Assembly: GCA_035946615.1 (NCBI GenBank)
Contig: DASYZB010000128.1
Span: 1-43,808, forward strand
Source: Verrucomicrobiia bacterium
Lineage (GTDB): Bacteria > Verrucomicrobiota > Verrucomicrobiia > Limisphaerales > UBA8199
DNA length: 43,808 nt
Direction: 5' to 3'
Each line of letters begins with the position of its first letter. Positions within the stretch are counted from its first letter, which is position 1. The notes under the pieces are model-generated. The model was not told where the DNA came from and did not search any database. It saw only the letters and a program-made list of their open reading frames with translations. The translations under genes were made by a program, and so were the position numbers. Positions 18,563-29,900 of this stretch are shown piece after piece.

Positions 18563-18652
18563 CGTTTCTTGTCCTCGAAAGTCCTGATAAATCCCTGAGT
18601 CATTTACCGGAGGACACAAACTCCTCGGCGCCGATTCCTTTTCCAACACGCA

Positions 18653-19621
18653 ATGAATGCAAGCCTGCCGCTTGATTCAGCATGGGTCCTCGGCCAACGG
18701 CCAGCAAGGAATGCGCCTATCGACCCCTTCAAGCCACGCGGAGTTTTTCTGGAAGAGGAATGCGCTGACTCGGGACGCGTCCGTTCCTCAGCGGTGATTT
18801 TGCTTGCCAATAAGGAGTGCCCCTGGCGCTGTCTGATGTGCGATCTATGGAAACAGTCACTCGACGGACCCACTCCCCCGGGGGCGATCCCAAAGCAAAT
18901 CGAGCTGGCCTTGGCTCAATTGGGCGCTGCGCCTGAGCAACTCAAGCTCTACAATAGTGGCAGTTTTTTCGACATGGCCGCTATTCCCGTGGCCGATTAT
19001 CCCGCCATCGCCGAAAAGATTGCAGCCGTTGACCATGTCGTTGTGGAGTCGCATCCGCGCTTAATTGGGGAGAGGTCCTTGAGGTTTCGGGACCTGCTGG
19101 ACGGCTCGCTCGAAGTGGCGATGGGGCTGGAAACCGTCCACCCCTTGGTCTTGCCTCGGTTAAATAAGCGATTCGACCTGGAACAATTCGCGCGCGCGGC
19201 GAGGTTCCTGGTCAAAGAAGGGATTTCGGCGCGCGCTTTTGTCCTGGTCAAGCCTCCGTTCCTTCCAGAAGAGGAGGCAGTAGAATGGGCGTTGAAAACC
19301 GCTGAATTCGCTTTTGATTGTGGCGTGAAGGTGGTCACGCTCATACCGACACGCGCTGGAAATGGGGCTATGGACGCCCTGATGCAAGACGGCGAATTCA
19401 GTCCACCGCGTCTGGCCACGCTCGAACAGGCGCTGGAACAGGTCCTGAAGCGCGCACAGGTCAGGGTTTTCGCCGATACATGGGACCTCGACCAGTTCTC
19501 GATCTGCCCGGTCTGCCTGCCGGAACGGCGCCAGCGCATCCATCAAATGAATCTGACCCAACGAATCCTACCCGCTGTGCAATGCGAGCATTGCAGTCCT
19601 GCATCCATCCTTCACCCGTAG
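18653..19621 (+). CDS. Radical SAM protein
   Basis: A 322-residue enzyme with the radical SAM cluster motif CPWRCLMC (C56, C60, C63), followed by DLW, then an Elp3/MiaB-like TIM barrel (KLYNSGSFFD, HVVVESHPRLI, VAMGLETVHPLVLPRLNKRF, ARAFVLVKPPF, VVTLIPTRAGNG). Two more cysteine pairs near the C-terminus (CPVC and CEHC) probably bind zinc or a second cluster. Composition and motif order resemble the TIGR01210/RaSEA-like group, which in archaea acts in archaeosine tRNA synthesis; that this protein modifies tRNA is only a suggestion. It lies downstream of the asparagine-synthetase-like gene and ends one base before the convergent giant gene's stop. Confidence 0.88.
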   Translation: MNASLPLDSAWVLGQRPARNAPIDPFKPRGVFLEEECADSGRVRSSAVILLANKECPWRCLMCDLWKQSLDGPTPPGAIPKQIELALAQLGAAPEQLKLYNSGSFFDMAAIPVADYPAIAEKIAAVDHVVVESHPRLIGERSLRFRDLLDGSLEVAMGLETVHPLVLPRLNKRFDLEQFARAARFLVKEGISARAFVLVKPPFLPEEEAVEWALKTAEFAFDCGVKVVTLIPTRAGNGAMDALMQDGEFSPPRLATLEQALEQVLKRAQVRVFADTWDLDQFSICPVCLPERRQRIHQMNLTQRILPAVQCEHCSPASILHP

Positions 19622-19622
19622 C

Positions 19623-21062
19623 TCACGGCCCCGCCCGGTAAAAAATGGCGGGGGGCCCGTTTGTCTGAGGATTCACAGTAAATGGGCTAACGGCGCCTGG
19701 AACGAGCGTGTAGGTCCCATTCACGGTGCCTGACGAGTAAAGGTTGCCCGTGTAAGTCAGCGTGAGGGTGCCATCGGCGTTCTTGAGGAAACTTAAAGTG
19801 GGATTTACCACGGCGGGAAAGGTATCGCCCCAATTGCGATAGATGACCCAGGCCTCGTAAGGCAGCCCGGTTGCGTTATTAATCCCATTCCCGTTTCCAA
19901 CTCCCGTGTGCGAGCAGGTGCCCAAGCCGACGTAACAAACCGACGGCCACGGCCCTGCGGCTGTGCCGGCGCTGGTCAGGAATCCTGCGTGAGCCGAATC
20001 GGTTAAGTCCACGTCCTCCCGCAGGTTCCAATTGGTGCCGTCACCGGAACTGTAGCCCATCATATGATCGCTGCTGCCATCGCTGCTTCGGACGCGGGCG
20101 ATGCGAATCCAGGCATTTGGATAGGGCACAGGGCTAGTGTTGCCCGCTCCGGTTCCACCCCAGGTATAAGTTTCGCCGGGCCCGCTATTGCCCGTCTCGC
20201 GTATCGTCGGGTCGCCCGGGGCGAGGCGGCAGTTGAACTCGTAGGTATTGGCGCCGCCGCCGCTACCATCCAGAGCCGTAGTTGGCCCACCGTAATCGAC
20301 CTTGCAGAAATAATGTCGCGCCAGTTCCCACCCGCCGCCATTGGTTGTTACCGGGCCTTCGCGCACCTCGATGGCGCCCGCAGACCAGTTGTCTATGCCT
20401 TGCACACTGAGAACGCGGACTTTCACATCAAAACTGTTGGTCTTGGGTTCCCAAAGGAAGTTAAATCCGTCGGCATTATTCCAGTAATCATTGCCGCCGC
20501 AATGGACATCAAAAGAGCCAGGACCCCAGTGTGTGACTGTTCCGGCCACTAGCGGGTCCGGCCCTCCAGGAACACCGCCAGGCGAACCGATATCGGTGTC
20601 TGTAAGCTGAATCAGGGTCCCTGCGATTGTCGTCAACGCCATCGCATTTCCAGAGAGGTCCTTTACGCCCGAAACGGTGACTGTAAAGGCGCCGTTGACA
20701 GCGGAGGCGGCTCTCAAGGAAACGAGGTTCTTTTCATTGGTCAACTCGTTGGCGACATTGGTTCGAATGATGACGGACGACACCGCTACGCCGTTGACCT
20801 TGTAATTGGCCGGATTTGAGGCGCTGACGGCATCGAGGTCCTTGTTGAAGGTCAGACCAACCTGGGTCGAGCCGGGGAAAGCGCCGACCGCTAAAACCAC
20901 GGGCGGGTTTGTATCGGCAATGACAGTGAGAGTGGCGATGCCGCTGTTGGTGTTGAAACCGACTGTGGCCAGAAGAGCCCTGAATTGCGAGCCGTTATCG
21001 CTCAATCCGAGGGGAGGAGTGCTAAAAGAGCTGCCGGTTGCATTGGGGATATTCGTGAACAC
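19623..21062 (-). CDS. C-terminal part of frameshifted giant secreted protein
   Basis: A 479-codon frame that continues, after a one-base shift, the protein encoded at 21002-23689. In this frame the sequence just upstream of its nominal start reads LEYQWQSAAPGSSV, a typical Ig-like strand, joining the earlier part in frame if the C tract had nine bases. Domains: the rest of the Ig-like domain, a bacterial Ig/Big_5-like domain (PPVVLAVGAFPGSTQVGLTFNKDLDAV; LVSLRAASAVNGAFTVTVSG), a lectin/DUF1349-like region (SFDVKVRVLSVQGIDNWSAG, REGPVTTNGGGWELARHYF), and a C-terminal beta segment ending in PAIFYRAGP. It is unlikely to be translated alone, as it has no signal peptide or ribosome binding site. 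Confidence 0.75.
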   Translation of the reverse strand: MFTNIPNATGSSFSTPPLGLSDNGSQFRALLATVGFNTNSGIATLTVIADTNPPVVLAVGAFPGSTQVGLTFNKDLDAVSASNPANYKVNGVAVSSVIIRTNVANELTNEKNLVSLRAASAVNGAFTVTVSGVKDLSGNAMALTTIAGTLIQLTDTDIGSPGGVPGGPDPLVAGTVTHWGPGSFDVHCGGNDYWNNADGFNFLWEPKTNSFDVKVRVLSVQGIDNWSAGAIEVREGPVTTNGGGWELARHYFCKVDYGGPTTALDGSGGGANTYEFNCRLAPGDPTIRETGNSGPGETYTWGGTGAGNTSPVPYPNAWIRIARVRSSDGSSDHMMGYSSGDGTNWNLREDVDLTDSAHAGFLTSAGTAAGPWPSVCYVGLGTCSHTGVGNGNGINNATGLPYEAWVIYRNWGDTFPAVVNPTLSFLKNADGTLTLTYTGNLYSSGTVNGTYTLVPGAVSPFTVNPQTNGPPAIFYRAGP

Positions 21063-23689
21063 ACTCGAGCCGGGGGCGGCCGATTGCCATTGGTACTCGA
21101 GGGGCGGGGGGGGCCGCCTGCGCCGCCGCCATAATACGCGGCGGCGGCATTCACGCTGAAGGTGGCGCTGCCCCCTTGGGACGCGGATGTGTTCTGAGGA
21201 GAAGCGGCAATGGTAACGTAGGCGTTATCGAATGAGAAACTGGCAATCTGCTGTCCTGTCAATTGGGGTGGAGAGCCGTTGACCGGGTCAGGCGCGCCGG
21301 CAAATTTGAATGTAGCAGCCAGATTGTCCCCACCGGTGCCCTGGTGATGGACCGCTTCGATATAATACATGGTTCCAGCGGTCAGGTGGATGGTGTTGCC
21401 GCCCGGCCAGGTTGTTCCGGTGAATTGGTCCGAGCGCTTGGAGGCCACCACGCTGCCACCGCCTGAACTGAGCCATTCCCGCGCATTTGACCAGGCAGTC
21501 TCCGCAGCGATTAAATGTTTGTTGGCCGCCGAACTGTCCGTGCTTAGAAATAAATCCGAGTCGTCATCCGAGCAGACAAAAAACACATAGTTCGTCGTTT
21601 GCGCAGGGATAAAAAACCCGCTCACGCGCTCGGCATAGTTGTCACCCTGCCCGGAGGGCGTTTCGAGCGCGGCCACGTAATTGGTAAAGGTGGGCGGAGA
21701 AGAAAAGGCCGGGTTTTCGAGATCGGCGCGGGTGGCGCCCGAGTAGAAATCCTGTTCGAAGAAGCCCGGGGCGATAGTCAATGAGGCGCTGTTGAGGAAA
21801 GTGGCGGCAACGACGGTGCTGGGGACAAAGCCGGTTTTGAATGCCTGCACCTTCACTACCGTGGTATTTGTAATGGTGAAGGGGCCTGAATACAAAGTGG
21901 AATTAGTCGAGGGAGTGGAGTTGTCGAGCGTATAATAAATCGCAGCGCCCGAGGTGGAGTCTGCCAGCGATACAGCGACGGAGTTGGTAAAAACGCCACC
22001 GTCAGGTGTGATGGTCGGCACGGCCAGGAAGTTTCCCAGGCCAAAAACCGAGAGGGAATATTGCGCGCCGGCATAAACCTTGCCATTAGCCACAATGGGG
22101 AGAGTGAATTTGACCGCCTTGCCCATGGTATCGCGCGTGGGATTCTGAGAGCTATTATAGAGTTCCTGGCTCAGATTGTAAGCATTATAGGCATGCAACA
22201 CGGCGGGGTTGCCAGGATACCCATCGCTTTGTATGACCCAGGCTATTGCCGTATTGGTGCCATTGGCGGAAAGGACCGGCGTGGCTCCCGGATAACCAAA
22301 AGAGGCGCCGGACTGGGAAACCGGCGAAGTGCTCATGAGGGCGTTGCTGATTGAAAAGCATTTCAATACATCACCGCTGCCTTGATAATAAATACGGTTA
22401 TTAAAATAGGCCCCGGAACTCCAGGTGCCACCCACTGCCCCGCCCAACTCCTGAACGATTTGAGAATTATTGGCCGAATTGAATTTGCCCATATTATCAC
22501 GGTCCAGGAGGTAAATGGTTCCTTCTTTGCCGCAACCCGCTATCAGATGCGGATGGGCGGTACTTCCGACGGAGTCCGGCAGTAAAAAGGGGCCGCCTGA
22601 GCCAAGATCGGTGTCGTTGGCGGCAAGCGTGGCTTGATTATAGGGCGTGAAATAATCGGCAACAGCCAATCCAGCCGAGCTGGAGAGCTTGACGAAACTG
22701 TCGCCATATTCGGTGCCGCCTGGGGTGTTTGCATTAAAGCTGCCGTTGCCTACCTCGAAATAGAGATTCCCCGAGGAATCGAATGAAGGGCCGTTGCCGC
22801 TCATCCAAAGACCACCTTCGCCGGCATTCTGTCCGAAAGCGGCTATTGTCGCGTTCGGGGTGGTATTGAACACAAAACCAGCCAGTTGTTGCAGATTCGC
22901 CGCATTGAACCCGACGACCCAGCCGTGATACGGGTCGGTATCCGCATAACCCGAGTAGCAGACGTATAAGACGCCTCCTTGGAGCGAGAGGGCTGGGCGT
23001 TGCAATGAAATTGGGTTGATAGTCACAACCCCTCCAACGCTATCGATACCTGTGCCGGTCACCGAGCCGGTCACCGTGACCGGACTGAACGCCCGTTCGG
23101 CGCCATTGGTAAGGGCGAGGGCATGGATGCTGTGATGATAGGCGCCCGGACCATCGTGAGTGAACGAATCGACGTAGATCGTGCCGGAGACCAGGTCGAT
23201 TACGGGCGTGCCGGTAATGCCCACCTCCGGATCGATGTCATGATAGGGGCCGTAACGGTTGCCAAAATCATTGTTCGGTGTCGCCGCCGAAGGGCCCAGG
23301 TTGACCTGCCAAAGCACGCCGCCAGTTGGCCCGGCATTGCTGTCGGCATCCAACGCATAAACGCTATTATGCTCCGTGGCGACGAAAGCGACGTTGTGCG
23401 CGCCTTGGCCCGGGATTACCAGGCCAGAAATATAGAGGGGCTGGGCGAACAAATAGCCATCGACCGTGTAGCTGAACAACTGGCCGAACGTGTTCACATT
23501 CACACTGGCCGGTGTGAGCACGTTTTCGTTCGTATTCTGCCCCGTTCGGGCGAAGTCCTCATGATACGTCAGGACATTGACCTGGGCGACGGCAGGGAGC
23601 AGCTCCAACAGGAATAACGCAAGGAAAATAAGGTGACGGGCTGACGGAAACGCAAATAGAGGGCGGCCGGGCAGATAAGTGACTTGCAT
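21002..23689 (-). CDS. N-terminal part of frameshifted giant secreted protein: beta-propeller, chitobiase-like and PA14-like domains
   Basis: An 895-codon frame. A signal peptide (HLIFLALFLLELLPAVAQ) is followed by a PQQ-like beta-propeller of roughly 500 residues, with blades such as FVATEHNSVYALDADSN, GITGTPVIDLVSGTIYVDSF, LIAGCGKEGTIYLLDRDN and VANGKVYAGAQYSLSVFG. Then come a chitobiase C-terminal-like domain (IYYTLDNSTPSTNSTLYSGP), a PA14-like domain (GFFIPAQTTNYVFFVCSDDDS; YYIEAVHHQGTGGDN), and the start of an Ig-like domain. About 30 codons before its stop the frame shifts at a run of eight C (21106-21113 as G), so the last residues are not native. With one more C the full protein would be 1355 residues. 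Secreted or surface attached; carbohydrate or matrix binding is inferred. Confidence 0.82.
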   Translation of the reverse strand: MQVTYLPGRPLFAFPSARHLIFLALFLLELLPAVAQVNVLTYHEDFARTGQNTNENVLTPASVNVNTFGQLFSYTVDGYLFAQPLYISGLVIPGQGAHNVAFVATEHNSVYALDADSNAGPTGGVLWQVNLGPSAATPNNDFGNRYGPYHDIDPEVGITGTPVIDLVSGTIYVDSFTHDGPGAYHHSIHALALTNGAERAFSPVTVTGSVTGTGIDSVGGVVTINPISLQRPALSLQGGVLYVCYSGYADTDPYHGWVVGFNAANLQQLAGFVFNTTPNATIAAFGQNAGEGGLWMSGNGPSFDSSGNLYFEVGNGSFNANTPGGTEYGDSFVKLSSSAGLAVADYFTPYNQATLAANDTDLGSGGPFLLPDSVGSTAHPHLIAGCGKEGTIYLLDRDNMGKFNSANNSQIVQELGGAVGGTWSSGAYFNNRIYYQGSGDVLKCFSISNALMSTSPVSQSGASFGYPGATPVLSANGTNTAIAWVIQSDGYPGNPAVLHAYNAYNLSQELYNSSQNPTRDTMGKAVKFTLPIVANGKVYAGAQYSLSVFGLGNFLAVPTITPDGGVFTNSVAVSLADSTSGAAIYYTLDNSTPSTNSTLYSGPFTITNTTVVKVQAFKTGFVPSTVVAATFLNSASLTIAPGFFEQDFYSGATRADLENPAFSSPPTFTNYVAALETPSGQGDNYAERVSGFFIPAQTTNYVFFVCSDDDSDLFLSTDSSAANKHLIAAETAWSNAREWLSSGGGSVVASKRSDQFTGTTWPGGNTIHLTAGTMYYIEAVHHQGTGGDNLAATFKFAGAPDPVNGSPPQLTGQQIASFSFDNAYVTIAASPQNTSASQGGSATFSVNAAAAYYGGGAGGPPRPSSTNGNRPPPARVCSRISPMQPAALLALLPSD
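21106..21113 (-). other. C8 homopolymer at the frameshift point
   Basis: Eight consecutive C on the coding (minus) strand lie in a GGC-GGC-CCC-CCC-CGC context. The 19623-23689 span is 4067 bases, two more than a multiple of three, and the two frames join perfectly if one C is added (C9). It could be a phase-variable tract, a real mutation, or a sequencing or assembly miscall. Confidence 0.8.
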
Positions 23690-23920
23690 AATAAGAGTAA
23701 AATAATCTTTCCCGCCCTATTGACAAGGGACAAAACAGCAGCGAGAGGGGATTTGCAATGGGTTGATTACCCCATTCCTGAGGGCCGAAGACTGGCCGAT
23801 AATGACCCCAGGTCCGAACGTGGTATTGGCCCTGCAATTTATTGGCTGGTCCTTGGTTGCGCCCAGTGGCGCAACGTGCGTATTTGTTGGCTTAATAGTT
23901 AAAATTAGATAAGGCGCCGA

Positions 23921-26900
23921 ATGAAAAAGCCCTCCATCGAAATGGAAGCCGCTGCTCCCGAAAGTCCCATCAACCAACCCATGTCCACCACCGCCAGTGG
24001 CCCGAACCAGAGACGCAAACGCCCCAGCCCTCCCGGTAAACGGAGTCTTGGTCCCGTCAACGGCAACTCCGGCCAAAGCAACGGGGATGGGGAGCTGGAT
24101 TCGGCAATGATGCTGGCGGCGTTGATGGCTATCAAACAAGGCGATTTTAACGCGCGACTTCCCATCGCCTGGACGGGGATCAATGGCAAAGTCGCCGATA
24201 CGTTCAACGATGTGGCCGAGTTGATGTCCCAATCCACCAGCGAGCTGAACCGCATCAGCCGTGTGGTGGGCCAGGAAGGGCGCATCCAGGAGCGTCTTAC
24301 CCTGGGCCATGTGCAAGGGGCATGGTCCGACCGGGTCAATTCCGTCAACCTGCTGATCGACTGCCTTGCCCATCCCGTGAGCGAAACCGCGCGGGTCATC
24401 GGCGCGGTAGCCAAGGGCGACCTCTCTCAAACCATGGCGCTCGAAATGGACGGAAGGAAGCTCGAAGGGGAATTCCTGCGGACGGCCAAGACAGTCAATA
24501 CGATGGTCAACCAGCTTGGGGCCTTTGCCTCGGAAGTCAACCGCGTGGCGCGTGAAGTGGGAACCGAAGGCAAGCTGGGCGGCCAGGCGAAAGTCAAAGG
24601 CGTTGCCGGCACGTGGAAGGACCTGACGGATAACGTGAACCTGATGGCCTCAAACCTGACCTCGCAGGTGCGCAATATTGCCACAGTCACCACGGCCGTT
24701 GCCAACGGGGACCTTACCAAGAAAATCACGGTCGATGTGCGCGGGGAGTTTCTCGAACTCAAGGACACGATCAATACGATGGTCGATCAGCTCCGCTCGT
24801 TTGCTTCCGAAGTGACGCGTGTGGCGCGCGAGGTCGGCACCGAAGGCAAACTGGGGGGCCAGGCCAAAGTCGAAGGTGTTTCGGGCACCTGGAAAGACCT
24901 GACGGACAATGTGAATTTCATGGCGGGCAACCTGACCTCGCAGGTGCGCAATATCGCCGCCGTCACCACCGCCGTGGCAACCGGGGACCTCTCCAAGAAG
25001 ATCACCGTGGATGTCAAAGGGGAAATCCTGGAACTCAAAAACACGATCAACACGATGGTGGATCAGCTTTCGTCGTTTGCGGCGGAAGTGACGCGCGTGG
25101 CGCGCGAGGTCGGCACCGAAGGCAAGCTGGGCGGCCAGGCGGAAGTCAAAGGGGTCGCCGGCACGTGGAAAGACCTCACGGATTCGGTCAACTCGATGGC
25201 AGGCAACCTGACCGCTCAGGTCCGCAATATCGCCGATGTCACCACGGCCGTTGCCAATGGCGACCTCTCGAAGAAAATTACCGTGGATGTCAAAGGCGAA
25301 ATCCTCCAGCTCAAGGACACCATCAATACGATGGTGGACCAACTCCGTTCGTTCGCCTCGGAAGTCACGCGCGTGGCGCGCGAGGTCGGCACCGAGGGCA
25401 AACTGGGCGGCCAGGCGGATGTCAAAGGGGTCGCGGGCACCTGGAAAGACCTGACGGACAACGTGAATTTCATGGCCAGCAACCTCACCGTCCAACTCCG
25501 GGACGTGTCGAAGGTGGCTACGGCCATTGCCAATGGCGACTTGACGCAAAAAATCACGGTGGATGTGCGCGGGGAGATTCTCCAGATCAAAAACGTCATC
25601 AATACGATGGTGGATCAGCTTTCGTCGTTTGCGGCGGAAGTGACGCGCGTGGCGCGTGAGGTAGGCACTGAAGGCAAACTGGGCGGGCAGGCGGAGGTCA
25701 AAGGGGTGGCCGGGACGTGGAAAGACCTGACGGATAACGTCAATTTCATGGCGGGCAATCTTACCTCGCAAGTGCGCAACATTGCCGAAGTGACGACCGC
25801 CGTGGCCACCGGGGATTTGTCCAAGAAGATCACCGTCAATGTGCGAGGTGAAATTCTCGAACTGAAGAACACGATCAATACGATGGTCGATCAGCTCTCG
25901 TCGTTTGCTGCGGAAGTGACGCGCGTGGCGCGGGAAGTGGGCACCGAAGGCAAGCTGGGCGGGCAGGCGGAGGTCAAAGGGGTGGCCGGGACGTGGAAAG
26001 ACCTGACGGATTCGGTTAACTCGATGGCCGGCAATCTGACGGGGCAGGTGCGCAATATTGCGGAGGTGACCACTGCGGTGGCCAACGGGGACCTCTCGAA
26101 GAAGATTACCGTAGATGTCAAAGGGGAAATCCTGGAACTCAAAGATACCATCAATACGATGGTCGATCAGCTCCGCTCGTTCGCTTCTGAGGTCACGCGC
26201 GTCGCGCGCGAGGTTGGCACGGAAGGTAAGCTCGGGGGCCAGGCAGATGTGAAGGGGGTCGCCGGCACCTGGAAAGACCTCACCGATTCGGTCAATTCGA
26301 TGGCGGGCAACCTGACAGCGCAGGTGCGCAACATTGCCGATGTGACGACCGCGGTCGCCAATGGCGACCTGTCCAAGAAGATCACTGTGGATGTCAAAGG
26401 GGAAATCCTGCAGCTCAAAGACACCATGAATACCATGGTCGATCAGCTCCGCTCGTTCGCCGCTGAAGTCACGCGCGTGGCGCGGGAAGTCGGCACGGAA
26501 GGCAAGCTAGGCGGCCAGGCCTTCGTGCGCGGCGTTGCCGGCACCTGGAAAGACCTGACCGACTCGGTCAATTCCATGGCCTCGAATCTCACCGCACAGG
26601 TGCGCAACATTGCGGATGTAACGACTGCCGTCGCCAATGGGGACCTCTCGAAGAAGATCACGGTGGATGTGCGGGGGGAAATCCTTCAACTCAAGGACAC
26701 GATCAATACGATGGTGGATCAACTCTCGTCGTTTGCAGCGGAAGTGACGCGCGTCGCGCGCGAGGTCGGCACCGAAGGCAAACTGGGCGGCCAGGCGGAA
26801 GTCAAAGGGGTTGCCGGCACATGGAAGGACCTCACCGATTCAGTCAATTCCATGGCATCGAACCTCACCGGGCAGGTCCGCAACATCGCAGCCGTCACGA

Positions 26901-29900
26901 CGGCGGTGGCCAACGGAGACCTCTCGAAGAAGATCACCGTGGACGTGAAAGGGGAAATCCTCGAGTTGAAGAACACGGTGAACACGATGGTGGATCAGCT
27001 CTCGTCGTTTGCGGCAGAGGTTACCCGCGTCGCGCGCGAGGTCGGCACGGAGGGCAAACTGGGCGGCCAGGCAGAAGTCAAAGGGGTAGCCGGCACCTGG
27101 AAGGACCTCACCGATTCGGTCAATTCCATGGCATCGAACCTCACCGGACAGGTCCGCAATATCGCTGCCGTCACGACTGCTGTTGCCACAGGCGACCTCT
27201 CGAAGAAGATCACCGTGGATGTCAAAGGCGAAATCCTCGAACTCAAGGACACGATCAATACGATGGTCGATCAGCTTCGCTCCTTCGCCTCCGAAGTGAC
27301 CCGCGTGGCGCGCGAGGTGGGCAGCGAAGGCAAACTCGGTGGGCAGGCGGACGTGCGTGGCCTGGCCGGTGTCTGGAAAGACCTCACCGATAACGTCAAT
27401 TTCATGGCGTCAAACCTCACGACACAGGTTCGCAATATCGCCGCCGTCACCACGGCCGTCGCCAACGGGGACCTCTCCAAGAAAATCACCGTAGATGTCA
27501 AAGGAGAAATCCTCGAACTGAAGAACACGGTGAATATCATGGTGGACCAGCTCTCGTCGTTTGCGGACGAGGTCACGCGCGTGGCGCGCGAGGTGGGCAC
27601 GGAAGGCAAGCTGGGCGGCCAGGCCCAGGTCAAAGGCGTCTCGGGGACATGGAAGGACCTGACGGATAATGTGAATTTCATGGCGTCGAACCTCACCAAC
27701 CAGGTGCGTGGGATAGCCAAAGTGGTTACCGCAGTTGCCAACGGGGACCTTAAGCGCAAGCTGCTTGTGGAGGCCAAAGGCGAAATCGCCGAGTTGGCTG
27801 ATACCATCAACAGCATGATCGATACGCTGGCCACCTTTGCCGACCAGGTCACCACGGTCGCGCGCGAAGTGGGCGTGGAAGGCAAGCTGGGGGGCCAGGC
27901 AAGCGTCCCGGGCGCCGCTGGCACCTGGAAGGACCTCACTGATAATGTCAACCAGCTTGCGGCCAATCTTACGACTCAGGTGCGCGCCATTGCCGAAGTC
28001 GCTACGGCCGTTACCCAGGGGGACCTGACCCGTTCGATCCAGGTCGATGTGAAGGGCGAAATCCTCCAGCTTAAGGACACCATCAACGAGATGATCCGGA
28101 ACCTGAAAGATACCACCATCAAGAATAACGAGCAGGACTGGCTTAAAACCAACCTCGCCAAGTTCACCCGGATGCTCCAAGGCCAAAAAGACATGCTCAC
28201 GGTCGGCAAGCTCATCCTCTCGGAGCTTGCCCCTGTTGTATCCGCCCAGCACGGGGTCTTTTATCTCATGGAAACTCCCAAGGAGGAGCCGGTCTCTGAG
28301 GAGAACCAGAACGATCCTTATCTGAAGCTGCTGGCCAGCTACGCTTTTCGCAGCCGCAAAAATATCGGCAATAAATTCTCCCTCGGCGAGGGGCTCGTCG
28401 GCCAGGCGGCCCTCGAAAAGGAACGCATATTGGTGACCAACGCCCCGGACGATTACGTGCAGGTCACCTCGGGCCTGGGCCAGGCAAAGCCGACAAATAT
28501 TATCGTGCTGCCGGTGCTTTTCGAAGGGCAGGTCAAGGCCGTCATGGAACTGTCCTCATTCGAGCGCTTCAGCCCCACGCACCAGGCCTTCCTGGACCAG
28601 TTGGTCGAATCGATCGGCATCGTCCTCAATACCATCGAGGCCAATAGCCGCACCGAAGACCTTCTTAAACAATCCCAATCGCTGGCCAAAGAACTCCAGA
28701 GCCGCCAGGAGGAACTCCAGCAAACCAACCTCGAACTGCAGGACAAAGCCAAGCTTCTTGCTGAGCAAAATGCCGAGGTGGAACGGAAGAATTCTGAAGT
28801 CGAACAGGCGCGCCAGGCGCTGGAAGAAAAAGCCGAGCAGCTTGCTGTCACCTCGCGATACAAATCGGAGTTCATGGCGAACATGTCGCACGAGCTGCGC
28901 ACGCCGCTGAACAGCCTGCTCATCCTGGCCGATCAGCTCGCGCATAATACCGAAGGCAACCTCACACCCAAACAGATCGAGTTCGCCCGCACCATCCACG
29001 CCTCCGGCCAGGACCTGCTCACGCTCATCAATGACATTCTCGATCTGTCCAAGATCGAATCGGGCACCGTCACGGTGGATGTTGCCGCGCTGCGGTTTCT
29101 GGACCTGCATGATTATGTCGAGCGCACCTTCCGCCATGTGGCGGAAGCCAAGGGCCTCGATTTCAAAATCGAGCTGGACCCCGACCTCCCCTCCAACATC
29201 TTCACCGATTCGCAGCGGCTCGAACAGGTCATCCGCAATCTCCTGTCCAACGCCTTCAAGTTCACAGAAAAGGGCCAGGTGGTTTTCTCTCTAGGTACCG
29301 CTACCGAGGGGTGGAACCCGGAAAACGAGTCGCTCAACCGCGCCCGCTCTGTCATTGCCTTCTCGGTCAGCGATTCAGGCATCGGCATCGCCCCGGAGAA
29401 GCAACAGATCATCTTCGAGCCCTTCACCCAGGCCGACGGCAGCACCAGCCGCAAATACGGGGGCACCGGCCTTGGGCTGGCTATCAGCCGCCAAATCGCC
29501 CGCCTGCTCGGCGGTGAAATCCGCCTCGCCAGCGCGGTCGGCCAGGGCAGCGTCTTTACACTGTTCCTGCCGCAAACGCATATCCCGATGCGCACGCCGC
29601 GCAGGGACCTCACGCACCGGCCGCAAACCGCCGGCGTGCCGGCGGTTGCTCAACTGGCCGAACAGCAGCCCGATGAGGCGGGTCCAGTTCAGCAGACCCT
29701 GGTCGAAGATGACCGCGCTCAAATCGGCCCGCGCGACCAGGTCCTGCTTATCGTCGAGGATGACCCTGCTTTTGCGCGCATCCTGCTGGATATGGCGCAC
29801 GAACAGGGGTTCAAGGCCATTATCACCACCCGGGGCGCCAATGCGCTGGCGATGGTCCGCGACCTCAAACCGGCGGCCGTCACTCTCGATCTGCACTTGC

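Noticed and set aside
24650-28252. Series of minus-strand frames spaced 276 bases apart, and the periodic repeats as a possible CRISPR
   Set aside because: They are antisense shadows of the HAMP units. The 276-bp period is coding and far longer than CRISPR repeat-spacer units.
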